From Lachnospiraceae bacterium (GTDB taxonomy: Bacteria > Bacillota > Clostridia > Lachnospirales > Lachnospiraceae): a stretch of 64,000 bases of DNA. Under the pieces are notes generated by a model. That model did not search any database, was not told the origin of the DNA, and saw only the letters and a list, made by a program, of their open reading frames with translations. The stretch spans positions 1 through 64,000 of the forward strand of contig CAAEMT010000033.1 in NCBI GenBank assembly GCA_900757145.1, given 5' to 3'. Position numbers and translations under genes: made by a program. Of this stretch, positions 16,017 through 25,627 are shown piece by piece. Position 1 is the stretch's first letter, and every line of letters begins with the position of its first letter.

Positions 16017-17384
16017 TCATCTTCCGGCTGCAACGTACACTCCCATGCCGCCATTTACGATCTCGCCGTTTCTGGCTGCCAGCGTTCCTCTCAAATATAC
16101 CTGTTCGGCACGTCCTCTCAGACGCGTACCCTCCATCGGACAGTAATCGATATTTGTTTTCTGCGTTTCTTTTGTCAGCGTCCACTCCTGCAGGGGATCC
16201 CACACGACGATATCTGCATCGCTGCCCGGAAGCAGCGCCCCCTTTCTCGGATACAGGCGGTAGAGCTTTGCCTGATTTTCCGACAGGTATGCGCACATCT
16301 GCTGCAGCGTCAGCCTGCCTGTTCCCACTCCAAAGTGGTACAGAAGCGCCGGACGCTCCTCGCCGCCGGGCATTCCGCACGGCGTTTTGGCAAAATCCTC
16401 TTCTCCCATCATCTTCTGCGATGAATTGAAGCTGCAGTGATCGGTACAAACTGTCTGCACCTCACCGTGGGAGAGCGCCCTCCACAGTACCTCCTGATCC
16501 TCCTTTGTCCGAAGCGGCGGAGCGATCATGTACTTTCTGCCCTCATTTCCAGGCAGCAGATAACGGCTCTCGTCAAGCAGGAGATACTGCGGACAAGTCT
16601 CCACATAGACCGTCTGCCCCTGCTCTCTGGCGCGTCTTACCTCCTCGTATCCTTCCTTTGAACTCAGATGTACGATGATGACAGGCGTGTCTACGCATTT
16701 TGCGATCTTCAAGAGTCTTGCGATCGCCTCCGCCTCCGCAAGCGCAGGCCGCGTCTTTGGATACAAGGAAACGTCCTTTCTGTTTCCTTTTTCACGCAGT
16801 ACCTGAGCAAGACGCGCATCGATGATCCCGCGGTTTTCACAGTGTACGCCCGCAATGCCGCCAAGCTCCTTTAAGCGCGCAAGCACCTCATAAACACTGC
16901 GATCATCGAGTACCATCGCATCGTACGTCATATAGAGCTTAAACGAACGGATTCCCATCTCGGTGATCTGCGCAAGCTCGCTGCTGATTTCTTCGTTCCA
17001 GTCGGAGATCGCCAGATGGAACGCATAATCGCAGGAGGATCTTCCGTCCGCTTTTTTATGCCACTGTTCCAATGCATAGGCAAGCGTCTCGCCCTTATTC
17101 TGCGTGGCAAAATCTACAATACATGTCGTACCGCCGGAGATCTCTGCTTTTGTGCCGGTCTCAAATCCGTCCGCAGTTACCGTTCCCGATACCTCCAGAT
17201 CCATGTGGGTGTGCGCGTCGATAAAGCCCGGAAACAGATATTTTCCCGTCACATCCACGATCTCTGCGTTGTTCACTTCCAGATGCTCGCCGACGGCGGC
17301 GATCTTATCATCTCTCACGAGAAGATCAAGCTGCCTTACCCCGTCTGCGCTTACAATCTTCCCTCCGCGAAACAGTCGTTCCAT
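16017..17384 (-). CDS. hyuA: Dihydropyrimidinase/hydantoinase-type cyclic amidohydrolase (HyuA)
   Basis: A 455-residue amidohydrolase that hydrolyses cyclic amide (hydantoin or dihydropyrimidine-like) rings in the cytoplasm. The binuclear metal site is complete: HTH at His58/His60, carbamylated Lys149 (SFKLYMTY), His181 (GVHCEN), His239 (IIVHLSS) and Asp315 (CTDHCSF). Length is normal for D-hydantoinase/dihydropyrimidinase. In selenium/purine clusters of this kind a hyuA gene always accompanies ygfK and ssnA, so the natural substrate is probably a ring-opened or reduced purine intermediate and not a pyrimidine. It lies 115 bases after ygfK. Exact substrate is inferred. Confidence 0.87.
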   Translation of the reverse strand: MERLFRGGKIVSADGVRQLDLLVRDDKIAAVGEHLEVNNAEIVDVTGKYLFPGFIDAHTHMDLEVSGTVTADGFETGTKAEISGGTTCIVDFATQNKGETLAYALEQWHKKADGRSSCDYAFHLAISDWNEEISSELAQITEMGIRSFKLYMTYDAMVLDDRSVYEVLARLKELGGIAGVHCENRGIIDARLAQVLREKGNRKDVSLYPKTRPALAEAEAIARLLKIAKCVDTPVIIVHLSSKEGYEEVRRAREQGQTVYVETCPQYLLLDESRYLLPGNEGRKYMIAPPLRTKEDQEVLWRALSHGEVQTVCTDHCSFNSSQKMMGEEDFAKTPCGMPGGEERPALLYHFGVGTGRLTLQQMCAYLSENQAKLYRLYPRKGALLPGSDADIVVWDPLQEWTLTKETQKTNIDYCPMEGTRLRGRAEQVYLRGTLAARNGEIVNGGMGVYVAAGR

Positions 17385-17499
17385 AGGTCATTCCTTCTTC
17401 CTTTTCTGGTTAGATACCGCAGCAGAATGATAAAAAGGCGAACCTCAATACAATTTTGCCGGCATCTTTTCATAATAATGACATATTTATATCACGGAT

Positions 17500-20481
17500 C
17501 TACAGCAGATACGCATAATCCTTACATACAGCCCCGATCAGTCTGCAAAGACCGTCCGGAAGGCGTCCCGGCTGTGCCAGCGACCAGTCAAACGTTTCTC
17601 CTAAAAACCTTACCTTACCGGAAACCGCCTCGCGGTCAAGGATCGTAAAGCCGTCGTTTTTGCTGTCCTCCATATGCGCTTCATTCTTAAACAGTGTAAA
17701 CTTATCGAGATACGGTGCGCTTGCGTACGGACAGAATGTACGGCAGTTTCCGCATTCGTTGCACATATAATCCACATGGATGACCTGCGCTTTTGACATC
17801 CCCGGTACACGGATCGAAATATTCGCGCGGTTCGGACATACATCGACACAGTTTTCACATACTGTCGAACACCCAAGACATCTTGTGCTCTCTGCATTTT
17901 CGTCCGGCTCTTTCAAAACGCCTTTCTTTCTGTAAATAGCATCCGTATCTCCCATTTGGCTCATATCTGCCGCAACCGGACATCCTGCGATCGCTTCTGC
18001 CGCTGTCAGTGCGTGCGCCATGCCCTTTACGACTACGGACGGACCGTACAGACCGTCGCCGATCACGTATACGCCCTCCACGTTCGTCTCAAGCGTACTG
18101 CTTACTTTCGCGCGTCCTCTTTCATCCACATGGATACCGTTCGCCTCGTAGAAGTCAGACGGAACCTTTTCACCGACTGCCGCGATCACTGTATCAGCCG
18201 GAACGCTTACTGTTTCGTCCGTTTCTGTCACGCCTGCGCGCCCCGATGCGTCCACAGCGCCAAGCTGCATCTTTGTGCATAGGAGCGTGCCATTTTCAAG
18301 CTTCACCGGAGCAAGCAGTTCTTTAAAGATCACGCCGTCCGAAAGAGCAAGCATCAGCTCATGCTCATCTGCCGGCATATACCGTTTCGTCCTTCTATAT
18401 ACAAGGTATACGTTCTCTACGCCTTTGCAGCGCTTTGCCGCGCGCGCCGTATCCATTGCCGTATTGCCGCCTCCGATGATCACGACATTTTTTCCGAGGT
18501 CGACCGCGCCCTTTTTCTCGTTGAATTCTTCCAGGAATGCAAGCGCATTGACGGCTTCTTCGCCCTCAAGCGAAAGCTCTCCTCGCTTATAAGCGCCGAC
18601 TGCCAGTACAACATCGTCATAGCCTGCCGCTTTCAGCTCAGCTACAGGCGGCGCCTGCGTATTTGTCAGGATCTTTACGCCGAGCCTCTCAAGAAGCGCC
18701 GCGTCCTTTGCGATCGTATCGTCTGCGATACGGAAATCAGGGATGATCGCGCTTACGACTCCGCCCAGTCTGTCGCGCTTTTCATAGATCGTAACGTCCG
18801 CGCCTGCTCTTGCAAGATAAAACGCAGCCGCCATACCGGACGGACCGCCGCCGACTACAGCCACGTTTTTCTTGCATGTACCTGTCGCTTCGACCTCTGA
18901 AAGCAACGTATCAAATGCATTCTGCGCGCATAAAAGCTTCGTATCGCGTATCTGTACGCTCGTCTCATAGAAATTGCGCGTACAGTGGCTCTGACATGCG
19001 TGAGAACAGATCGTGCCCGTGATAAACGGCAGCGCGTTCTTATTCAGGATCACGCGGAGCGCTTCCTCGTACTTTCCTTCTCCGGCAAGACGCACGTACG
19101 TCGTGATCTCCTGATGGATCGGACACGTATCCTCGCACGGAGCCGTATAGCAGTTAAGCAGCGGCACCTTCTCGTCCGACTTGCGCGATACCGGCATCTT
19201 TGCAGATTTTACATGATGCTGATCCGTCACGGCGTCCGCAGCCACCTTTGACAGCGCTTCGGCGTCGATGCCTGTAAACGGCTTTACGCCCGTCTCGTCA
19301 AGCCTTTGCGCCATCTGGAGCAGTCTCTGATATCCGCCAGGCTTGAGGATCGTCGTGGCAACCGTCACCGGCCATACGCCTGTTCCAACGATGCGGTCGA
19401 TGTTGAATGCGTCTGCGCCGCCGGAATATGCGATGCGCAGCTTTCCGTCAAATTCACGCGACAGCTTTGCCGCAAGCGCGATAGACAGCGGAAACAGCGC
19501 TTTTCCCGACATATACATCTCTTCGCTCGGAAGCTCGTTTGCCTTTACGTCTACCGGAAAGGTATTCGTGATCTTTACGCCGAACTCAAGATTCAGATCA
19601 AATGAGAGTTTCATCAATCTCGTAAGCATCGGAACTGCGTCCACATACTGAAGGTCGTCCTCGAAGTGGAAGCGTCCAAAAGCGATGTAGTCGTAACCCA
19701 TCTTATCAAGCGTCTCTCTCGCAAACTCATAGCCAAGCAGCGTCGGGTTGCACTTGACGAATGTATGCATATGCTTTTCGGTCAGCAGATAATCGGCAAT
19801 GCGCTCGATCTCCTGCGGCGGGCAGCCGTGCAGTGTGGAGATCGTCGCGGAATTACAGATCTGCGGCGAGATGGACTCGATGTCCTCTTTCGTCAGACGT
19901 TTGAAATCGCCTGCATGATCCAGCAGATATCGGCGGCACGTCTGAAATGCTTCTGTATGTTCCGCATTTTTCATATTTTCAATAAAAGTATCTATCTTTT
20001 CAGATTTGATGCCTGCAAGGTCGTAGCCTACGCTGATGTTGAACTGGAAGCCGTCCATAGAACCCAGCTCATACTCCTTTGCCATCACACAGAGCAGGAA
20101 CCATGCCTTGATATATTCGTCCTGTGCCTGCGGTACGTACAGCTCCGTCGACCATTCACAGTTGTAGCCCTCGTCATCCGCCTTGATACATGGCTTATTT
20201 ATGCAGGCTGCAAGCTCCGCTCCGTCCATGATCTGAACTGTTTTTAATTCAAAGAAACGGCTTCCTGCATAATAGGACGCTGCGATATTCTGTGCAAGCT
20301 GACTGTTCGGGCCTGCTGCCGGACCGATCGGCGTCTCCAGCTTCCTGCCGAAGATCTGAAGCGTCTCTCCTGATGCGCGATACGGTCTGCGCACTCCAAA
20401 TACCGTTCCCTTTGTATCATGCTCCGTCATCACCCAGTCCAGCAGCTGGTCAAACGGCATACATGTCATAATATCACTCAT
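17500..20481 (-). CDS. ygfK: YgfK: putative selenate reductase/dihydropyrimidine-dehydrogenase-like flavo-iron-sulfur oxidoreductase
   Basis: A 993-residue multidomain enzyme. Residues about 1-430 resemble a dihydroorotate-dehydrogenase-like FMN barrel. A cysteine-rich segment follows (CYTAPCEDTCPIHQE, then CSHACQSHCTRN). Next comes a GltD-like FAD/NAD(P)H module with VAVVGGGPSGMAAAFYLARAG and VVIIGGGNTAMDTARA. The C-terminus has 4Fe-4S motifs (CLGCSTVCENCVDVCPNRA; CNECGNCRTFCPYA). The domain inventory is that of dihydropyrimidine dehydrogenase in rearranged order, so ring reduction of an oxopurine or pyrimidine-like intermediate is plausible. The selenate-reductase name is historical. It is flanked by ssnA (63 bases upstream) and hyuA. 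Confidence 0.92.
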   Translation of the reverse strand: MSDIMTCMPFDQLLDWVMTEHDTKGTVFGVRRPYRASGETLQIFGRKLETPIGPAAGPNSQLAQNIAASYYAGSRFFELKTVQIMDGAELAACINKPCIKADDEGYNCEWSTELYVPQAQDEYIKAWFLLCVMAKEYELGSMDGFQFNISVGYDLAGIKSEKIDTFIENMKNAEHTEAFQTCRRYLLDHAGDFKRLTKEDIESISPQICNSATISTLHGCPPQEIERIADYLLTEKHMHTFVKCNPTLLGYEFARETLDKMGYDYIAFGRFHFEDDLQYVDAVPMLTRLMKLSFDLNLEFGVKITNTFPVDVKANELPSEEMYMSGKALFPLSIALAAKLSREFDGKLRIAYSGGADAFNIDRIVGTGVWPVTVATTILKPGGYQRLLQMAQRLDETGVKPFTGIDAEALSKVAADAVTDQHHVKSAKMPVSRKSDEKVPLLNCYTAPCEDTCPIHQEITTYVRLAGEGKYEEALRVILNKNALPFITGTICSHACQSHCTRNFYETSVQIRDTKLLCAQNAFDTLLSEVEATGTCKKNVAVVGGGPSGMAAAFYLARAGADVTIYEKRDRLGGVVSAIIPDFRIADDTIAKDAALLERLGVKILTNTQAPPVAELKAAGYDDVVLAVGAYKRGELSLEGEEAVNALAFLEEFNEKKGAVDLGKNVVIIGGGNTAMDTARAAKRCKGVENVYLVYRRTKRYMPADEHELMLALSDGVIFKELLAPVKLENGTLLCTKMQLGAVDASGRAGVTETDETVSVPADTVIAAVGEKVPSDFYEANGIHVDERGRAKVSSTLETNVEGVYVIGDGLYGPSVVVKGMAHALTAAEAIAGCPVAADMSQMGDTDAIYRKKGVLKEPDENAESTRCLGCSTVCENCVDVCPNRANISIRVPGMSKAQVIHVDYMCNECGNCRTFCPYASAPYLDKFTLFKNEAHMEDSKNDGFTILDREAVSGKVRFLGETFDWSLAQPGRLPDGLCRLIGAVCKDYAYLL

Positions 20482-20544
20482 ACGCTTTTCCTCCTGAACT
20501 TCTTTGCTTATCCGATCATACTCTATCAGAGCTTTCTGCTTTAT

Positions 20545-21876
20545 TTATCCGTTAATGCTTTTCCAGAGCTTCGCAGATGACTCGCGGCATTTTGCCATTA
20601 CTTCTTCCACATCTGCTACCTTTACTTCTCGATCCTGCATCAAAACCTTACCGTTGCCGACAGTCGTCACAACATCGTGTCCCGTCATGCCGAACAAGAT
20701 ATGTCCGTTGATATTCTCTGCGCCAAGGTAGGTCGGCGGATCGTAATCCACAACGATCACATCGCCTGCAGCTCCTTCTTTCAGTACGCCAAGCGGTGTC
20801 TTAAAATAGCGGTTGGCAATCGCAGCGTTATTATAAAACAGCATCTGCGGCACCTCTCCCCATGCGGCGTTTGCATCGCACAGATGATGCTTGTGCAGTA
20901 CGTTCGCTACCTTGAAGGACTCTGTCATATCGTGCGTATAACCGTCTGTACCAAGTCCCGTAAGAATGCCTCTGTGGACAAGCTCCATCGTCGGCGGGCA
21001 GCCGCACGCATTGCCCATGTTGGATTCCGGATTATGTACGACCATCGTATCTGTCGCTTTGATCAGCTCCATCTCATGCGGATTGATATAGATGCAGTGT
21101 CCGAGCAGCGTTTTTTCTCCGAGAATTCCGTGATCCATCAGCCGGTCTACGATACGCTTTCCGTAATGCTTCAGGCAGTGATGCAGATCCTCGATGCCCT
21201 CAGCCACATGGATGTGATAGCCGACCTCGTCCGGCTTGTTTGCCGCCGCAAGCTCCATCGTCTCATCTGAGATCGTAAACTGCGCGTGCATTCCCATCAT
21301 ACCTGCGATCATATCCGAATCATCTTTCAGAGCGTACTTGATAAAATTGGCGTTTTCCATGACGGATTCTCTCGCCTTATCCATACCGTCGCGGTCGGAT
21401 ACCTCATAGCACAGGCAGGCGCGCACGCCAAGCTCCTTCGCCGCATCTGCGATCGTAAAGAGGCTGTCCGTAATATGCCCGAAACTTGCGTGATGATCGA
21501 ACGTCGTCGTCACGCCGTTTCTGATACTGGAGATCAGCGTCTCCATTGCGCTGTATTTCGTCTGTTCCAGTGTAAGATGGCGATCGATCGTCCACCACTG
21601 TCCGTCCAGAATGTCGAGGAATCCCTTCGGGTTGTAACCCTTGATAGAAAAGCCTCTTGCAAAAGCGCTGTAAATATGCTCATGCGCATTGATAAACGCA
21701 GGCATGATCACCTTGCCCTTTGCATCAATGTACTGCGCGTCCGCGTACGCTGCGCGAATCTTTGCTGTCGTACCTATCTTTGCGATCTTCGTCCCGTCAA
21801 TCGCTACTGCGCCGTCTGCAACATACGGATTACTCTCATCGCGTGTAAATAACTTTCCGTTTCCGATTATCAACAT
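20545..21876 (-). CDS. ssnA: Putative aminohydrolase SsnA
   Basis: A 443-residue amidohydrolase of the chlorohydrolase/guanine-deaminase superfamily. The metal ligands appear as NAHEHIYS (HxH, about residues 64-66), GYHIHVAEG, GHCIYI and GLGTDGYTHDM. It matches SsnA of selenium-dependent molybdenum hydroxylase clusters in length and wording of these motifs. Deamination of an amino-purine or cleavage of a ring-opened intermediate is the likely reaction; it is not experimentally fixed. It is the first gene of the leftward arm and diverges from the regulator gene at 22154, leaving a 277-base AT-rich region for both promoters. Confidence 0.9.
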   Translation of the reverse strand: MLIIGNGKLFTRDESNPYVADGAVAIDGTKIAKIGTTAKIRAAYADAQYIDAKGKVIMPAFINAHEHIYSAFARGFSIKGYNPKGFLDILDGQWWTIDRHLTLEQTKYSAMETLISSIRNGVTTTFDHHASFGHITDSLFTIADAAKELGVRACLCYEVSDRDGMDKARESVMENANFIKYALKDDSDMIAGMMGMHAQFTISDETMELAAANKPDEVGYHIHVAEGIEDLHHCLKHYGKRIVDRLMDHGILGEKTLLGHCIYINPHEMELIKATDTMVVHNPESNMGNACGCPPTMELVHRGILTGLGTDGYTHDMTESFKVANVLHKHHLCDANAAWGEVPQMLFYNNAAIANRYFKTPLGVLKEGAAGDVIVVDYDPPTYLGAENINGHILFGMTGHDVVTTVGNGKVLMQDREVKVADVEEVMAKCRESSAKLWKSING

Positions 21877-22083
21877 ATCGACTTCCTCCTTTTCCTTCAG
21901 CTATGCAATCCTCTTTTCAATTTTACAACATTAATAACATGTTTTTTCATTGACTTCTTTGATTTTTTCGTACATTTTATACAAATCATCCAGTATATAT
22001 CATCATATTACCATCATTTTCTTTGAAAATCAACTTAAAACAAAAAATATTTTTTGTCTACTAAAAATTTTTGTATTTTTGTA

Positions 22084-22111
22084 TTGCTTTTCTGATTTTC
22101 TGTGATATGAT
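22084..22111 (+). promoter_or_regulatory. Promoter of the rightward arm (regulator-ygeX-ygeY)
   Basis: TTGCTT (22084-22089) and TATGAT (22106-22111) are separated by 16 bases, ahead of the GAGGAGG site at 22141-22147. The surrounding 21877-22153 region is very AT-rich and should also hold the ssnA promoter, which I could not place with confidence. No clear inverted-repeat operator is seen. Confidence 0.55.
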
Positions 22112-22153
22112 GAATTTAAGAATTATAAAACACGGCATAAGAGGAGGTACTAT

Positions 22154-22807
22154 ATGGGAGATTTGGGACTTGATTTTTTAAAACAGCTCGCTGCCGGACT
22201 TGCCGCACAGTTTGGCAGCAACTGTGAAATCGTGATTCACGATCTGGCCAGACATTCGATCGAACATTCCATTGTTCATATTGAAAATGCCCACATATCC
22301 GGCAGAAAGTTAGGCGACGGACCGTCGGAGATCGTACTGGATGCTCTGCGACAGAAAGGCGATGGATTAAAAGACCGTCTGGCATACCTTACCAAGACTG
22401 ACAATGGACGTATCCTGAAATCTTCTACAATCTACGTAAAAGACGACGAAGGTATTCCACATTATGTACTTTCCATCAATTATGACATCACAAATCTGCT
22501 GGCACTTGAGAATAGTCTTCATTCACTGACGGATTGCCCTGAAGCAGAGAATAACGACAATAACAAAAACAGCGCGCCGCACAAGATCACACACGACGTC
22601 AACGATCTGCTCGATGAGCTGATCGAGCAGTCCGTGGAACTCATCGGCGTTCCGGTCGCCATGATGACAAAAGACGATAAGGTAAAAGCGCTCAACTTCT
22701 TAAATGACGCAGGCGCTTTCCTGATCACGAAATCCGGCGATAAAGTCGCAAAGTATTTCGGAATTTCAAAATATACATTATACAGCTACGTGGATATTAA
22801 CAGATAG
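22154..22807 (+). CDS. YheO/DauR-type transcriptional regulator (PAS_6 plus HTH)
   Basis: A 217-residue regulator. The N-terminal half (CEIVIHDLARHSIEHSIVHI ... LKSSTIYVKDDEGIPHYVLSINYDIT) is the YheO-type PAS_6 sensor domain. The last 50 residues (GAFLITKSGDKVAKYFGISKYTLYSYV) form a DNA-binding HTH. DauR, the best known member, controls amino-acid catabolic genes. A strong GAGGAGG site precedes it. It sits at the divergence point between ssnA and ygeX, only 20 bases before ygeX, so it is the obvious local regulator of both arms. The effector is probably a pathway intermediate; sign of regulation unknown. Confidence 0.87.
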   Translation: MGDLGLDFLKQLAAGLAAQFGSNCEIVIHDLARHSIEHSIVHIENAHISGRKLGDGPSEIVLDALRQKGDGLKDRLAYLTKTDNGRILKSSTIYVKDDEGIPHYVLSINYDITNLLALENSLHSLTDCPEAENNDNNKNSAPHKITHDVNDLLDELIEQSVELIGVPVAMMTKDDKVKALNFLNDAGAFLITKSGDKVAKYFGISKYTLYSYVDINR

Positions 22808-22827
22808 AAAACAGGGAGGGATCAGAA

Positions 22828-24075
22828 TTGAACAGCAACGTAGGCAACCAGATCAAATGGACACTGAACCACATGCCAAAAAGCGACGATCTTCAGGTAC
22901 AGAACATGTCTTTGGAGGAGATGCACAGATCCATCGGGTTTCATAAAAGCTTCCCGCAGTATTCTGTGACGCCTCTGACGAGACTTACAAACCTCGCCTC
23001 TTACCTTGGGCTGAAGCGGCTTTACGTAAAGGACGAATCTTACCGCTTCGGTCTGAACGCATTTAAGGTGCTCGGCGGTTCGTATGCGATCGCAAAGTAC
23101 ATCTCAAAGGAGCTTGGCCGCGACGTAAGCGAGGTACCGTACAGCGTCCTTACATCAGAAAAGCTCCGCGAGGAATTCGGTCAGGCGACCTTTTTCTCCG
23201 CTACGGACGGCAATCACGGACGCGGCGTCGCATGGGCGGCAAACAGACTGGGACAAAAATGCGTGATCCGCATGCCAAAGGGAACGACGCAGACGCGCCT
23301 TGAGAACATCGCAAAGGAAAACGCAACGGTAACGATCGAAGATATGAACTACGATGAGTGCGTCCGTCTTGCGGCGAGCGAAGCCGAGAAGACGCCGCGC
23401 GGCATCATCGTGCAGGATACGGCATGGGACGGCTATGAGGAGATCCCGACATGGATCATGCAGGGCTACGGAACACTCGCTACGGAGGCTGACGAACAGC
23501 TCGCTGCCGACGGCGCGCGTCCGACACATATCTTTATTCAGGCAGGCGTCGGTTCACTGGCAGGCGCCGTGATCGGATATTTCGCCAACCGCTTCAAGGA
23601 AAATCCTCCGGTTATGGTAGTCGTAGAGGCCGGCGCAGCAGACTGTCTCTACCGCTCTGCCCTGAAAGGCGACGGAAGCCGCATCGACGTGACAGGCGAT
23701 ATGCTGACGATCATGGCGGGACTTGCGTGCGGCGAGGCAAACACCGTATCGTGGGATATTCTGCGCAATCACGCCGACGCTTTCGTATCATGCCCCGACT
23801 GGGTAAGCGCAAACGGCTGCCGCATCTACGGCGCTCCGATGCGCGGCGATACGCAGGTCGTCTCCGGCGAATCTGGTTCCGTTACTATGGGACTCGTCCA
23901 TGCGCTGATGACAAAGCCGGAATATAAAAAATTAAAAGAGGCTCTGAAGCTCGATGAAAATTCCGAAGTGCTTCTCGTATCTTCAGAGGGCGATACCGAT
24001 CCCAACCGCTACCGTGAGATCGTGTGGGACGGACTGTGCGGTACAGACAAAGAACCGTTTGCAGACTTACAGTAA
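22828..24075 (+). CDS. ygeX: 2,3-Diaminopropionate ammonia-lyase YgeX
   Basis: A fold-type II PLP enzyme of 415 residues that converts 2,3-diaminopropionate to pyruvate and two ammonia. The PLP lysine is in SYRFGLNAFKVLGGSYA (Lys80). The substrate-phosphate region ATDGNHGRGVAWAA and the Gly-rich PLP-phosphate region are present. The start is TTG with GGGAGGG seven bases upstream. In gut purine-degrading clusters this enzyme is the step that yields pyruvate from the opened ring. It is followed after 54 bases by ygeY. Its 2-aminoacrylate intermediate links it to the RidA gene at 27932. Confidence 0.95.
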   Translation: MNSNVGNQIKWTLNHMPKSDDLQVQNMSLEEMHRSIGFHKSFPQYSVTPLTRLTNLASYLGLKRLYVKDESYRFGLNAFKVLGGSYAIAKYISKELGRDVSEVPYSVLTSEKLREEFGQATFFSATDGNHGRGVAWAANRLGQKCVIRMPKGTTQTRLENIAKENATVTIEDMNYDECVRLAASEAEKTPRGIIVQDTAWDGYEEIPTWIMQGYGTLATEADEQLAADGARPTHIFIQAGVGSLAGAVIGYFANRFKENPPVMVVVEAGAADCLYRSALKGDGSRIDVTGDMLTIMAGLACGEANTVSWDILRNHADAFVSCPDWVSANGCRIYGAPMRGDTQVVSGESGSVTMGLVHALMTKPEYKKLKEALKLDENSEVLLVSSEGDTDPNRYREIVWDGLCGTDKEPFADLQ

Positions 24076-24129
24076 AGCAAAAAGACAGTAATCTTTTAAG
24101 CAGCAATCATCTTTAAGGAGGATAACAAA

Positions 24130-25440
24130 ATGGATTTCAATCAGATCAAAGAAGCAGCCCAGAATTATCAGGATGATATGACAAAGTTTCTCCGGGCTAT
24201 CGTCAGAAATCCGGGCGAAAGCTGTGATGAAAAGGCACATATCGACACGATCGCAGCAGAGATGAAAAAGGTTGGCTTCGATGAAGTAACGATCGATCCG
24301 CAGGGAAATGTGATCGGATACATGGGAACGGGCAACCGCATCATCGCTTACGATGCGCACATTGATACAGTAGGGATCGGAAACATCGAGAACTGGACGT
24401 TCGATCCGTATGAGGGCTATGAGACAGAGACAGAGATCGGCGGACGCGGCGTATCCGACCAGTGCGGCGGAATCGTATCCTCCGTATACGGCGCAAAGAT
24501 CATGAAGGATCTCGGACTGATTCCGGAAGGCTGTAAGATCATGGTAGTCGGAACGGTTCAGGAGGAGGACTGCGACGGTCTTTGCTGGCAGTACATTATC
24601 AACGAAGATAAGGTGCGTCCGGAATTTGTCGTATCTACAGAACCGACAGACGGCGGCATCTACAGAGGACAGCGCGGACGTATGGAGATCCGCGTAGACG
24701 TAAAGGGCGTTTCCTGCCACGGCTCCGCACCGGAACGCGGTGACAACGCGATCTACAAGATGGCTGACATTCTTCAGGACGTACGCGCACTGAACGAAAA
24801 CGACGATGCAGACGAGACAGAAATCAAGGGACTCATAAAAATGCTCAATCCAAAGTACAATCCAGAATGGGAAGAAGCGCGTTTCCTCGGACGCGGCACC
24901 ATCACCTGCTCTCAGATCTTCTATACTTCTCCGAGCCGCTGTGCCGTTGCCGATTCCTGCGCCGTATCTCTCGACCGCCGTATGACGTTCGGCGAGACAT
25001 GGGAGAGCTGTCTCGATGAGATCCGCAATCTTCCGTCCGTAAAAAAATACGGCGATGACGTTGTCGTTTCCATGTACCACTATGACCGTCCGTCCTACAC
25101 AGGATGCATTTACGAGATCGAGTGCTACTTCCCGACATGGGCGATCCCGAAGGATCACAAGGTAACGAAGGCTCTTGAAGAGGCTTATACGGGACTGTAC
25201 GGCGAGCAGAGGATCGGCGCCGCCGAGACATTGGAAATGCGTCAGGCCCGTCCGCTTACAGATAAGTGGACATTCTCCACAAACGGCGTATCCATCATGG
25301 GACGCAACAACATTCCGTGCATCGGCTTCGGCCCAGGTGCAGAAGCACAGGCTCACGCACCGAACGAAAAGACATGGAAACAGGATCTCGTTACATGCGC
25401 TGCCGTTTATGCGGCGCTGCCGACGGCTTATTTCAAATAG
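24130..25440 (+). CDS. ygeY: YgeY family selenium-metabolism-linked M20 hydrolase
   Basis: A 436-residue zinc hydrolase of the M20/ArgE/DapE group. Metal-site blocks are visible: IAYDAHIDTVGIG, GGRGVSDQCGGIV, VGTVQEEDCDGL (catalytic Glu-Glu) and a C-terminal FGPGAEAQAHAPNEKT with the last His ligand. Members are found only with ygfK/ssnA/xdhD-type clusters. Removal of an acyl, carbamoyl or ureido group to release diaminopropionate is a reasonable role. A GGAGG site lies just before the ATG. It is separated from ygeW by a structured 187-base gap. Confidence 0.92.
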   Translation: MDFNQIKEAAQNYQDDMTKFLRAIVRNPGESCDEKAHIDTIAAEMKKVGFDEVTIDPQGNVIGYMGTGNRIIAYDAHIDTVGIGNIENWTFDPYEGYETETEIGGRGVSDQCGGIVSSVYGAKIMKDLGLIPEGCKIMVVGTVQEEDCDGLCWQYIINEDKVRPEFVVSTEPTDGGIYRGQRGRMEIRVDVKGVSCHGSAPERGDNAIYKMADILQDVRALNENDDADETEIKGLIKMLNPKYNPEWEEARFLGRGTITCSQIFYTSPSRCAVADSCAVSLDRRMTFGETWESCLDEIRNLPSVKKYGDDVVVSMYHYDRPSYTGCIYEIECYFPTWAIPKDHKVTKALEEAYTGLYGEQRIGAAETLEMRQARPLTDKWTFSTNGVSIMGRNNIPCIGFGPGAEAQAHAPNEKTWKQDLVTCAAVYAALPTAYFK

Positions 25441-25627
25441 ACGATATATCCCCGTCCGGCGTCCATCGCCAGACATGCATGTGCTGACACATGGATGTCG
25501 GACGGATCAATACGAGGAACAAGCGGGGCGATAGCCCGGATCGTGAACTCGTGTGCGCTTTCGGGAGTGCCTGCACGAAGAAAGCGTTTTATAACAATAT
25601 AAAATCATTTCAGGAGGATCACATACA
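25441..25627 (+). other. Structured intercistronic region between ygeY and ygeW
   Basis: No gene is visible. A 15-bp stem pairs 25452-25466 with 25491-25505 (CCGTCCG and CGTCCAT against ATGGATG and CGGACGG, G-U tolerated). Further GC-rich pairing potential lies between about 25525 and 25585. No T-run follows the stem, so it is not an ordinary terminator. It may stabilise or process the operon mRNA, or be a regulatory RNA. The ygeW ribosome binding site (AGGAGG) closes the region. Confidence 0.5.

Noticed and set aside
17500..20481. True selenate reductase function for YgfK
   Set aside because: The name is historical; the domain set is dihydropyrimidine-dehydrogenase-like and the context is purine breakdown.
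24067..25476. A 469-codon open frame on the minus strand
   Set aside because: Antisense to ygeY, which has intact M20 motifs; no ribosome binding site and no recognisable domains.
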